Shown: positions 1-6,498 of the stretch, piece by piece
Layout of the letters: each line of letters starts with the position of its first letter
Numbering within the stretch: the stretch's first letter is position 1
Assembly: GCA_036395755.1 (NCBI GenBank)
Contig: DASWCZ010000070.1
Location: 1-20,601 of the forward strand
Source: Gp7-AA6 sp036395755
GTDB taxonomy: Bacteria; Acidobacteriota; Thermoanaerobaculia; UBA5066; Gp7-AA6
Reading direction: 5' to 3'
DNA length: 20,601 nucleotides
Position numbers and translations under genes: made by a program
Notes under the pieces: model-generated
The model's input: the letters and a program-made list of their open reading frames with translations, nothing else
Told to the model about the DNA's origin: nothing
Database searches by the model: none

Positions 1-557
1 TCGGAGACCGCGCCGCAGATCGTTCGGCCCGCCTCCCGCGCGGACGCCGCGAACGGCTCGAACGAGACCTTCCCGGACACCGGGACGCGCAAAACGCTTC
101 CCGCGCTGCCGCGAACCGCACGCGGGTGGAAGAAGTCAGCGGATCCTACGGCGCCTACGACGCCCGCCGCTCCGGCGGCTTCGGCGACGCGAACGATCGC
201 GCCCAGGTTCCCCGGATCCTGGATTCCGAAGACGAAGACGACGGGGCCGGGCCGTCCCAGGATCTCCGCCGACGGGACGTCGCGGCGCCGCGCGACCGCG
301 ATCAGGTGCTGCGGCGTCCGGGACTCCGCGAGCCGTTCGATCACGGCGCGGGAGACCAGACGGGGACGCGTCGACGTCAGGAGCGCGAGCCGGCCCGGGC
401 GCACGCTGTCGTCGTGCAGGACGTGATCGAGCGACGCGCCCGCGGCGACCGCGTCGAGAATCGCCTTCTCGCCCTCGAGAAGAAGATGCGTGCGCTCCTC
501 GAGGGACCGACCGATCTGGCGGATCAACGGGTTCGAGGGAGACTCGATGGCCGCCAC
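1..557 (-). CDS. SpoU/TrmH-family RNA 2'-O-methyltransferase (5' part, cut by window edge)
   Basis: About 185 N-terminal residues are present and the C-terminus lies outside the window. Translation from the GTG at 557 gives an N-terminal substrate-binding-like region (SNPLIRQIGRSLEER, LLEGEKAILDAV). The start of a SPOUT methyltransferase domain follows: VVFVFGIQDPGNLGAIVRVA matches family motif 1 (N-x-G-x-x-x-R), and FFHPRAVRGSAGSVLRVP matches the stretch with the conserved S/R before motif 2. Members methylate ribose 2'-OH in 23S rRNA or tRNA using SAM; which RNA is modified cannot be told here. Upstream in frame there is only TAG, CAT, GCG, ATT before the GTG, so GTG is the only good start. 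There is no Shine-Dalgarno sequence. The gene is divergent from the exchanger at 582, with only 24 bases between the two starts. Confidence 0.85.
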   Translation of the reverse strand, partial: MAAIESPSNPLIRQIGRSLEERTHLLLEGEKAILDAVAAGASLDHVLHDDSVRPGRLALLTSTRPRLVSRAVIERLAESRTPQHLIAVARRRDVPSAEILGRPGPVVFVFGIQDPGNLGAIVRVAEAAGAAGVVGAVGSADFFHPRAVRGSAGSVLRVPVSGKVSFEPFAASAREAGRTICGAVS

Positions 558-563
558 AATCGC

Positions 564-569
564 ATGCTA
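564..569 (-). promoter_or_regulatory. -10-like hexamer TAGCAT for leaderless methyltransferase gene
   Basis: On the minus strand TAGCAT (TANNNT form) is followed by six bases (GCGATT) and then the GTG start at 557. A transcript starting about 7 bases after the hexamer would begin at or next to the start codon. No -35 is obvious. Inference from spacing alone. Confidence 0.35.
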
Positions 570-573
570 TAAC
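568..573 (+). promoter_or_regulatory. -10-like hexamer TATAAC for leaderless exchanger gene
   Basis: TATAAC is followed by eight bases (CGGGCGCG) and then the ATG at 582. It shares its TATA core with the divergent -10-like site at 564-569, so two start sites may use one 24-base spacer. There is no Shine-Dalgarno sequence before 582. Inference from spacing alone. Confidence 0.4.
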
Positions 574-581
574 CGGGCGCG

Positions 582-1808
582 ATGAGGTCGGTGCGCGAGC
601 GGCTCGCCCTGCCGGCTGTCGTCGCGCACGGATCGACCGCAACCGCCGCATCGCCCGTCTCCGCCGCCTGGACTTTTCCGCTCATGATCTTCGCCGCCTT
701 CGTGGTGGCGTGGGGCGCGGAAGCCGCGGAATTCCTGATGTCGCAGGGGCTGGCCCTCGCCGCCCTCGCGCTCATTCAGACGCTGCCGGAATTCGCCGTC
801 GAGGCAGTCATCGCCTGGAAAGCGGGGAAGGACCCGGGGATGGTCCACCTCGCGATCGCGAACTTCACCGGAAGCCTGCGGCTCTTGACCGGGCTCGGCT
901 GGCCCATGATCTACGCGGTCGCGGCGTTCTACTCCCGGCGGAAGCACGGCCGGACGCTCCAAGAGATCCAGCTGCACGACGAGCACGCGGTCGAGGTCGT
1001 CGGCCTCCTTCCGCCACTCGCCTACTTCGTCGTCGTCTGGGCGAAGAAGAGCCTGTCGCTCTGGGACGCGGCGTTCCTGACGCTGACGTACGGGATCTAT
1101 CTCTGGATCCTGTTGAAGCTCCCGGCCCGCGAGGACACGGTCGAGGAGGACGAAGAGATCCCGAAGATCTCCCGCTGGGCTCTCGCGCAGCGCGGGTGGC
1201 GAAAGTGGGCGGCGGTCGGAGGACTCCTGCTAGCGGGCGGCGCGATCATCTTCTTCGTCGCCGAGCCCTTCCTCGCGTCGATGATGGCGCTCGCCGCGAC
1301 GTTCGGGATCTCCCAGTTCGTCTTCATCCAGTGGGTCGCGCCGTTCCTCTCCGAGTTCCCGGAGAAGACCTCCGCGTTCGCGTGGGCGCGGCGGGTGACG
1401 CGCGCGCCGGTCGCGCTCATGAACATGGTGTCTTCGAACATAAACCAGTGGGGCGTGCTTTCGGCGCTCCTCGCCGTCATTTACAGTTGGAGCCGTGGAG
1501 AGCCGAGCGCGCTACCGTTCGACGAGTTCCAGCGGCTGGAAATCCTGCTGACGATCCTGCAGGCCTTCCTGGGCTGGATTTTCCTCGCCTCGATGAGCCT
1601 CCAGGCGTACGAGGCGGCCGGCCTCTTCGTGCTCTGGTTGGTGCAGTTCGCGGTGCCCTCGCTCCGAGGTGAGATGCTCTGGGTTTACGGAGCGTGGATC
1701 GTGGTCGAGCTCTTGCTGGTCGCTCTCGGCAAGAAGAGGATTCTCGCCTTCTCTTCCTTCTGGCGGGTCTGGGAGCGGCGAAAAGCCGGTCTCGAGAAGA
1801 GCGCTTGA
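582..1808 (+). CDS. Sodium/calcium exchanger (CaCA)-like integral membrane protein
   Basis: 408 residues with about ten hydrophobic segments. Two internally related motifs fit the alpha-repeats of the cation/Ca2+ antiporter family. The first is QTLPEFAVEAV (67-77) followed by AIANFTGSLRLL (91-102). The second is LSEFPEKTSAFAWARR (256-271) followed by ALMNMVSSNINQWG (278-291). In classical members these read GTSLPE and GNVVGSNIFN; the acidic residues here (E70, E261) and the Asn/Ser of the second half are kept but the surroundings are divergent. An acidic loop (about 183-192) separates the two halves, as in other exchangers. The likely role is cation/proton or cation/Na+ antiport in the inner membrane; the ion is unknown. 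It overlaps the next gene by four bases (TTGA), suggesting co-translation with the aminotransferase. Confidence 0.7.
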   Translation: MRSVRERLALPAVVAHGSTATAASPVSAAWTFPLMIFAAFVVAWGAEAAEFLMSQGLALAALALIQTLPEFAVEAVIAWKAGKDPGMVHLAIANFTGSLRLLTGLGWPMIYAVAAFYSRRKHGRTLQEIQLHDEHAVEVVGLLPPLAYFVVVWAKKSLSLWDAAFLTLTYGIYLWILLKLPAREDTVEEDEEIPKISRWALAQRGWRKWAAVGGLLLAGGAIIFFVAEPFLASMMALAATFGISQFVFIQWVAPFLSEFPEKTSAFAWARRVTRAPVALMNMVSSNINQWGVLSALLAVIYSWSRGEPSALPFDEFQRLEILLTILQAFLGWIFLASMSLQAYEAAGLFVLWLVQFAVPSLRGEMLWVYGAWIVVELLLVALGKKRILAFSSFWRVWERRKAGLEKSA

Positions 1809-3013
1809 AGCCTCCCCGTCTCTCTCGGCGGGCTGCGGCCCTCGCCCCGTCCTCGACGACCGCGGTGGCCCGCAAGGCGAGAGCTCTCGCCGCGACGGGC
1901 GTCGACGTCGTCGATCTCGGCCTGGGAGAGCCGGATTTCCCGACACCCGAGTTCGTCGCCGCGGCCGGAATCGCGGCGATCGAATCGGGCTGCACCCGAT
2001 ACACAGACGTCTCCGGCGAGCCCGCCCTGCGCGACGCGATCGCCGAAAAGTACCGGCGCGAGCACGGCGTCGCCCTGTCGCGCGAGAACGTCCTCGTCAC
2101 CGCCGGCGCGAAGCAGGCCGTCTTCAACGCCTGCCAGGTGCTCTTCGAGGCGGAGGACGAGGTCGCGCTCTTCTGCCCGTACTGGGTCTCGTTCCCCGAG
2201 ATCGTCCGCCTGTCCGGGGCCACGCCGCTCTACGTCCCGACGCAGCTCGAAACTCGCTGGAAGCCGATCGCCGCCGACCTTTCAGAAAGCGCGACGGACC
2301 GCACCCGGGGGGTGGTCCTGAACTCACCCAACAACCCGACGGGCGCGGTCGTCGAGTCGGACGAGCTCGAGAGCGTCGTCGAGTGGTGCGAGGCTCGCGA
2401 CGCCTGTCTCATATTCGACGAGACCTACGATCGCTTTCTCTACGACGGCCGGCCGCACGTGACCGCGGCCTCGCTCTGGGAGGAGTATCCGGACCGGATC
2501 GTCCTGACCGGAGCGGCGTCGAAGACGTGGGCGATGACCGGATGGCGCCTGGGGTGGGCGATTGCGAGCCGAGAGCTCGTCGCCGCGATGGCCTCCTACC
2601 AGAGCCACTCGACGTCGAACGCGTCGTCCATCTCGCAGCGAGCCGCCCTCTCCGCGCTGTCCGATCCGGATCAGACAGACGAAGCCGTCGCCCGGATGCT
2701 CGCGGAGTACGGTCGCCGGCGTCTGGCGATGGTGTCTCACCTTGCGGCGATTCCCGGTGTCCGGTGTCTCCTACCCGAAGGCGCCTTTTACGCTTTCGCG
2801 GACGTGTCGGCGCTCTACGACGCCAAGCAGGTGGCGGGCTCGGCGGAGTTCTGCGACCGGCTCCTCTCCGAGACGGGCGTCGCCGCTGTGCCGGGGGATG
2901 CGTTCGGCGCAGACGACTGCGTCCGGTTCTCGTTCGCCGCACCGCTCGCGACGATCGAGGAAGGGATCGGCCGAGTCGCCGCCTGGGCCTCCGCGCCGGT
3001 CCGGTCCGCCTGA
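1805..3013 (+). CDS. PLP-dependent class I/II aminotransferase (aspartate aminotransferase-like)
   Basis: 402 residues from the TTG at 1805, which overlaps the upstream stop as TTGA. This start places LSRRAAALAPSSTTAVARKA where fold-type I aminotransferases begin. Other landmarks are DLGLGEPDFPTP (37-48), the Y/T-rich substrate loop around 66, NSPNNPTG (173-180), D205 and Y208 in IFDETYDRF, the Schiff-base lysine K240 in SKTWAMTGWRLGW, and the carboxylate-binding arginine R374 in VRFSF. All catalytic positions are intact. It transfers amino groups between an amino acid and a 2-oxo acid; the motifs fit the subgroup I-gamma aspartate/aromatic enzymes, but the substrate cannot be fixed. The next gene starts 7 bases after its stop, so the two are probably one transcription unit. 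Confidence 0.88.
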   Translation: MKPPRLSRRAAALAPSSTTAVARKARALAATGVDVVDLGLGEPDFPTPEFVAAAGIAAIESGCTRYTDVSGEPALRDAIAEKYRREHGVALSRENVLVTAGAKQAVFNACQVLFEAEDEVALFCPYWVSFPEIVRLSGATPLYVPTQLETRWKPIAADLSESATDRTRGVVLNSPNNPTGAVVESDELESVVEWCEARDACLIFDETYDRFLYDGRPHVTAASLWEEYPDRIVLTGAASKTWAMTGWRLGWAIASRELVAAMASYQSHSTSNASSISQRAALSALSDPDQTDEAVARMLAEYGRRRLAMVSHLAAIPGVRCLLPEGAFYAFADVSALYDAKQVAGSAEFCDRLLSETGVAAVPGDAFGADDCVRFSFAAPLATIEEGIGRVAAWASAPVRSA

Positions 3014-3020
3014 CCTCGCC

Positions 3021-4010
3021 ATGCCGGCGGCCTTCGTCACCGGCGGCACCGGCTTCGTCGGCTGGCACGTCGCGAAGGCCCTCCGGGCCTCCGGCTGGAC
3101 CGTGCGCGCTCTCGCCCGCGGCGGCCCGGCCCGGCGCACCGGCTTGGACGAGCTGGAGGTCGAGATCGTCGCCGGCGACCTCTCGACTTCCACAATGGGC
3201 GACGTCGCCCGCGCGCTCCAGGGCTGTTCGGCGGTGGTCCACGCTGCGGGCCTCGTCAAAGCGCGGTCACTCGCCGACTATCGCGAGGTGAACGTCCTCG
3301 GGACGGAACGACTGCTCACCGCCGCGGAGAAGGCGTGTCCGGACGCCGTCTTCGTCTACGTCTCGAGCCAGGCAGCGGCGGGCCCCGCCCGCGACGGCCG
3401 TCCCGTGGCGGAGGGAGATCCGGCGCGGCCCGTCTCGGACTACGGGATCTCGAAGCTCGAAGGGGAGCAGGCGGTCGCCCGGCGATGGAAGAGCGTCGGG
3501 ATCGTCCTACGGCCCGGCGTGCTGTACGGTCCGCGCGACCGCGGCCTGCTCGCCTACTTCCGCATAGCGCAGAAGGGTCTGGTGCCGGTGCCAGCTGGCC
3601 GCTCGCGCATCCAGATCGGATCGGTCGAGCCGGCGGCGCTCGGCATCGCGCGCGCGGCCGGCCGGCGCGATCTCGCCGGACGGATCGGCTTTCTCTGCGA
3701 CCCCGAGCCGGTCACGGTCGCGGACCTCGCCCGGCTGGTCGCGCGCGCGGGAGACTGTCCGGTGCGGTTCGTCGACGTTCCCGACGCTGCCGTCCGGCTC
3801 GCCGGCGCCGTCGAAACCCTGCGCGAGATCTTCACGCGCGAGTCCCGCCCTTTCAATGCCGACAAGGCGCGCGAGCTCCTCGCGGGCGACTGGCTCTGCG
3901 ACCCCGCGCCGATGCGGCGCGACCTCGACCTTCCCGACCCGACCCCACTCGAGGCCGGATTGCGAAAGACCTGGGCGTGGTACCGAAAAGAGGGCTGGGT
4001 CCCCTCCTGA
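3021..4010 (+). CDS. NAD(P)-dependent epimerase/dehydratase (extended SDR), candidate ceramide reductase CerR-like
   Basis: 329 residues. The Rossmann glycine motif TGGTGFVG is at 7-14, an acidic GDL at 52-54, VSS at 114-116 and the catalytic YGISK (Y141, K145). ARPVSDYG before the tyrosine and VLRPGVLYGPRD after it are typical of extended SDRs. The C-terminal half is the variable substrate-binding part. Family members reduce or epimerise sugars, sterols or keto-lipids. Immediately downstream lie an SPT-like gene and a GNAT acyltransferase. In Caulobacter the SDR CerR works with such partners to reduce the 3-oxo group of the acylated sphingoid base, so a keto-lipid reductase role is my inference from context. 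No Shine-Dalgarno sequence is visible; the start lies 7 bases after the preceding stop. A sugar-nucleotide role remains possible. Confidence 0.8.
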   Translation: MPAAFVTGGTGFVGWHVAKALRASGWTVRALARGGPARRTGLDELEVEIVAGDLSTSTMGDVARALQGCSAVVHAAGLVKARSLADYREVNVLGTERLLTAAEKACPDAVFVYVSSQAAAGPARDGRPVAEGDPARPVSDYGISKLEGEQAVARRWKSVGIVLRPGVLYGPRDRGLLAYFRIAQKGLVPVPAGRSRIQIGSVEPAALGIARAAGRRDLAGRIGFLCDPEPVTVADLARLVARAGDCPVRFVDVPDAAVRLAGAVETLREIFTRESRPFNADKARELLAGDWLCDPAPMRRDLDLPDPTPLEAGLRKTWAWYRKEGWVPS

Positions 4011-4018
4011 GAGAGGGG
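4001..4018 (+). other. Small GC hairpin over the SDR stop codon
   Basis: CCCCTC (4001-4006), a six-base loop, then GAGGGG (4013-4018) can pair over the stop codon of the SDR gene. It is not followed directly by a T-run (TTTT comes only at 4037), so it is at best a weak terminator or attenuator ahead of the SPT-like gene. Confidence 0.3.
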
Positions 4019-4031
4019 TGGGCGGCCCCGC

Positions 4032-4057
4032 TTGCATTTTGTAAAATTTGCTAAGAT
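4032..4057 (+). promoter_or_regulatory. AT-rich promoter/operator region of the SPT-like gene
   Basis: This AT-rich island lies in otherwise very GC-rich DNA, 35 to 60 bases before the ATG at 4092. It contains TTGCAT (4032-4037), TAAAAT (4042-4047) and TAAGAT (4052-4057), any of which could act as promoter elements. TTGCAT to TAAGAT has a short 14-base spacer, so the exact pairing is unclear. The inverted repeat ATTTT-GT-AAAAT (4036-4047) could be a repressor or activator site. Unlike several genes in the window, this one has a real 5' leader. Confidence 0.45.
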
Positions 4058-4080
4058 TCGGGACCGGCATCGAGGCGGTT

Positions 4081-4090
4081 GGAGGAGAGG
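4081..4090 (+). promoter_or_regulatory. Strong Shine-Dalgarno for the SPT-like gene
   Basis: GGAGGAGAGG lies immediately before C-ATG at 4092 and fixes this ATG as the start in preference to the in-frame ATG at 4032. Confidence 0.7.
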
Positions 4091-4091
4091 C

Positions 4092-5330
4092 ATGAGCAAG
4101 ATCGCTCCGGCAGCGAAGGAAGAGGTCCGTTCGACCCCTCTCTTCGAAAAGTGCCATCGGTATGAAGTCGCGGAGCGCGTGCGGCGGGCCGGGGTGTACT
4201 CCTTCTTCCGGGTGATCGAGTCCGCCCAGGATCCGGAGGTCGTCTCGAACGGCCGCCGGATGATCATGCTCGGCTCGAACAACTATCTGGGCCTGACCAG
4301 CGATCCGCGCGTCAAGGAAGCCGCCGTGGACGCCATCCGGAAATATGGATCGGGCTGCGCCGGATCGCGATTCCTGAACGGCACTCTGGACCTCCATGTC
4401 CGTCTCGAAGAGCGTCTGGCCGAGTTCATGCGCAAGGACGCGGCGGTGTCATTCGCAACCGGTTATCAGGTCAACCTCGGCACGATCTCCTGTCTCGTCG
4501 GCAAGGGAGACGTCGTCTATCTCGACAAACAGGATCACGCCTGCATCATCGACGGCGCGCGGCTCTCGTTCGGCGAGGTCCGGAAGTTCAAGCACAACGA
4601 TCCCGCCGACCTCTCCCGCCAGATGAAGAACGACGCCACGGCCCGGGGGCGGTTGATCGTCGTCGACGGGGTTTTCTCGATGGAGGGAGACGTCGCGCCG
4701 CTGCCGCAGATCGTCGCGGCGGCCCGCGAGTTCGACGCGGGCGTCATGGTGGACGACGCGCACGGCATCGGGGTTCTCGGCCCGACCGGTCGCGGGACCG
4801 CCGAGCATTTCGGGCTCGAGGACGAGGTCGACCTCGTGATGGGGACGTTCTCGAAGTCGATGGCTTCCGTCGGAGGATTCATCGCCGGCGACGAAGGGGT
4901 CGTCGACTTCATCAAGCATTGCGCCCGGACTCTCATCTTTTCGGCGGCGCCACCGCCGGCGTCGGTCGCGGCGGCCCTCGCGACGATCGAGATCATGGAG
5001 CGCGAGCCGGATCGGCGCACGAGGCTCTGGGAAAACGCGCGGTTCTTCTCGGAAGGATTGAAGTCGCTCGGGCTCGATACGGCAGGCTCGCAGACGCCGG
5101 TCGTTCCGGTCGTCGTCGGCTCGGACGACTCTGCGCTCGCGATGGTGCAGCGGCTCGACGAGGAAGGCGTCTTCGTCAACTGCGTCCTTTCCCCGGCGAC
5201 TCCCCGCGGGCGGGCGCTCATCCGGACTTCGCTCATGGCGACCCACACGCGCGAGCAGCTCACCCGGGCGCTCGAGGCGATCGAGAAGGTCGCGCGGGAG
5301 CTCCGGCTCCTGCGGCCCGACCGCGACTGA
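4092..5330 (+). CDS. spt: Alpha-oxoamine synthase, serine palmitoyltransferase-like
   Basis: 412 residues. This PLP enzyme family condenses an amino acid with an acyl thioester and releases CO2. Landmarks are YSFFRVIES (36-44), MLGSNNYLGL (59-68), YGSGCAGSRFLNGTLDLH (85-102), DHACIIDGARLSF with the PLP-stacking H149, VDGVFSMEGD (191-200), VDDAHG with D221 contacting the pyridine nitrogen and H224, and GTFSKSMASVGG with the Schiff-base lysine K255. The GSGCAGSRFLNGTLDLH and KFKHND (165-170) signatures recall, from memory, Bacteroides-type serine palmitoyltransferases more than E. coli Kbl or BioF. No other biotin or threonine-degradation gene is nearby. Its neighbours are an SDR and a GNAT acyltransferase, supporting formation of 3-ketosphinganine from serine and a long acyl thioester. 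2-amino-3-ketobutyrate CoA ligase is the main alternative. Confidence 0.8.
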   Translation: MSKIAPAAKEEVRSTPLFEKCHRYEVAERVRRAGVYSFFRVIESAQDPEVVSNGRRMIMLGSNNYLGLTSDPRVKEAAVDAIRKYGSGCAGSRFLNGTLDLHVRLEERLAEFMRKDAAVSFATGYQVNLGTISCLVGKGDVVYLDKQDHACIIDGARLSFGEVRKFKHNDPADLSRQMKNDATARGRLIVVDGVFSMEGDVAPLPQIVAAAREFDAGVMVDDAHGIGVLGPTGRGTAEHFGLEDEVDLVMGTFSKSMASVGGFIAGDEGVVDFIKHCARTLIFSAAPPPASVAAALATIEIMEREPDRRTRLWENARFFSEGLKSLGLDTAGSQTPVVPVVVGSDDSALAMVQRLDEEGVFVNCVLSPATPRGRALIRTSLMATHTREQLTRALEAIEKVARELRLLRPDRD

Positions 5331-5347
5331 CCGCTCGATCCCTGGCC

Positions 5348-5353
5348 TAGCGT
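5348..5353 (+). promoter_or_regulatory. -10-like hexamer TAGCGT just before the GNAT gene
   Basis: TAGCGT, five bases, then GTG at 5359. There is no Shine-Dalgarno sequence. It may give a leaderless internal transcript within the putative lipid operon. Low certainty, since the gene can also be read from the upstream promoter. Confidence 0.25.
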
Positions 5354-5358
5354 CGTCT

Positions 5359-6498
5359 GTGGCGGACCCGGTCGTCGTCCAGCGAATCGGCCGCGGCAAG
5401 AAGGAGCTCGGCCGCTTCTTCGACGTCGCGGAGAGTCTCTACGAGAGCGATCCGAACTGGGTACCGCCGCTGCGGGGCGACCTCGCGAAAGTCCTCTCGA
5501 ACGAAAACCCGTTCTTCCGCCATGCCGAGATGCAGCTCTTCATCGCCCGGCGCGGCGGCAGCGACGTCGGGCGCATCGCGGCGATCCTGGACCGCGGACA
5601 CAACGCTTTCCACGACGAGAAGACCGCCTTCTTCGGATTCTTCGATTCCGAGAACGACCCGGAGATCGCCGGCCTCCTCTTCGACGCCGCCGCGCTGTGG
5701 GGCCGGGAGCGGAAGATGACCGTCCTGCGCGGCCCGGTCAACCCCTCATTGAACGACGAGGCAGGCCTGCTCGTGGAGGGATTCGGTTCCCCGCCCGTCT
5801 TCATGATGACGTACAACCCGTCGTTTTATCCGGCTCTCGTCGAAGGCGCGGGGTTCCACAAGGCGAAGGATCTTCTCGCCTCCTGGTTCGAAGTTGGCCC
5901 CGCGCCGCTCGAGCATTTCACCCGGATCAACGACCGCGTTCGGCGGCGCGAGAAGGACGTCCTCGTGCGCAAGATCTCCAAGCGCAGCCTGGCGGCGGAC
6001 CTGCCGAAGATCCGGGAGGTCTACAACGAGGCCTGGGAGAAGAACTGGGGTTTCGTGCCGATGACCTCCGAAGAGATGGACTTCATGGCACAGAGGATGA
6101 AGCCCCTGCTCGACGAGGACTTCCTTTTCCTGGCCGAAGTCCAACGGGCCGACGGCTCGCTCGAACCGGTCGGCTTCATGCTCTCACTCCCCGACTACAA
6201 CGCCGCGATCGCGCCGCTCAAAGGGCGACTTCTTCCATTCGGCTGGCTGAAGCTCCTGCTCGGAATGAAGAAAATCCGCACGATCCGCGTGATCACCCTC
6301 GGACTCAAGCGGGACTACCGCATGCGCGGCATCCAATCGGTCATGTTCGAGCAGGGACTGCGCGAGGCTCTGAAGCGCGGTTACACGGGCTGCGAGGTCT
6401 CCTGGATGCTCGAGGATAACGACCTCGTGCTTCGGTCCGTGAGGCTCTGGGGCGGGCGCCTCTACAAGACCTATCGGATCTACGAGCGGGCGATCTGA
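5359..6498 (+). CDS. GNAT-superfamily acyltransferase, candidate bacterial ceramide synthase-like
   Basis: 379 residues from the GTG at 5359, the first start after the upstream stop. It belongs to a conserved family of about 370-390 residues. Landmarks are ESDPNWVPPL (29-38), NPFFRHAEMQLFIA (50-63), VGRIAAI (70-76), FFGFFDSENDPEIAGLL (91-107), LRGPVNPSLNDEAGLLVEGF (123-142) and YNPSFY (152-157). A C-terminal GNAT-like half has LGLKRDYRMRGI as the probable acyl-CoA pyrophosphate loop. Only 28 bases separate it from the SPT-like gene. To my knowledge the Caulobacter ceramide synthase (bCerS) is an acyl-CoA N-acyltransferase superfamily protein encoded near spt and cerR, so N-acylation of the sphingoid base is the best contextual guess. 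Its 3' end overlaps the opposing PAP2 gene by 19 bases. Biochemical function is unproven. Confidence 0.72.
   Translation: MADPVVVQRIGRGKKELGRFFDVAESLYESDPNWVPPLRGDLAKVLSNENPFFRHAEMQLFIARRGGSDVGRIAAILDRGHNAFHDEKTAFFGFFDSENDPEIAGLLFDAAALWGRERKMTVLRGPVNPSLNDEAGLLVEGFGSPPVFMMTYNPSFYPALVEGAGFHKAKDLLASWFEVGPAPLEHFTRINDRVRRREKDVLVRKISKRSLAADLPKIREVYNEAWEKNWGFVPMTSEEMDFMAQRMKPLLDEDFLFLAEVQRADGSLEPVGFMLSLPDYNAAIAPLKGRLLPFGWLKLLLGMKKIRTIRVITLGLKRDYRMRGIQSVMFEQGLREALKRGYTGCEVSWMLEDNDLVLRSVRLWGGRLYKTYRIYERAI

Noticed and set aside
126..986. Open frames on both strands around the methyltransferase and exchanger starts
   Set aside because: Composition is Arg/Asp/Gly-rich and they conflict with the SpoU motif frame and the membrane protein frame.
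1669..3291. 540-codon plus-strand open frame over the aminotransferase
   Set aside because: It runs out of frame over intact aminotransferase and SDR genes and gives an Arg-rich translation without motifs; typical of high GC DNA.
4001..4040. Rho-independent terminator after the SDR gene
   Set aside because: The six-base stem is not followed directly by a T-run; the first T-rich stretch is about 19 bases later and more likely belongs to the promoter.
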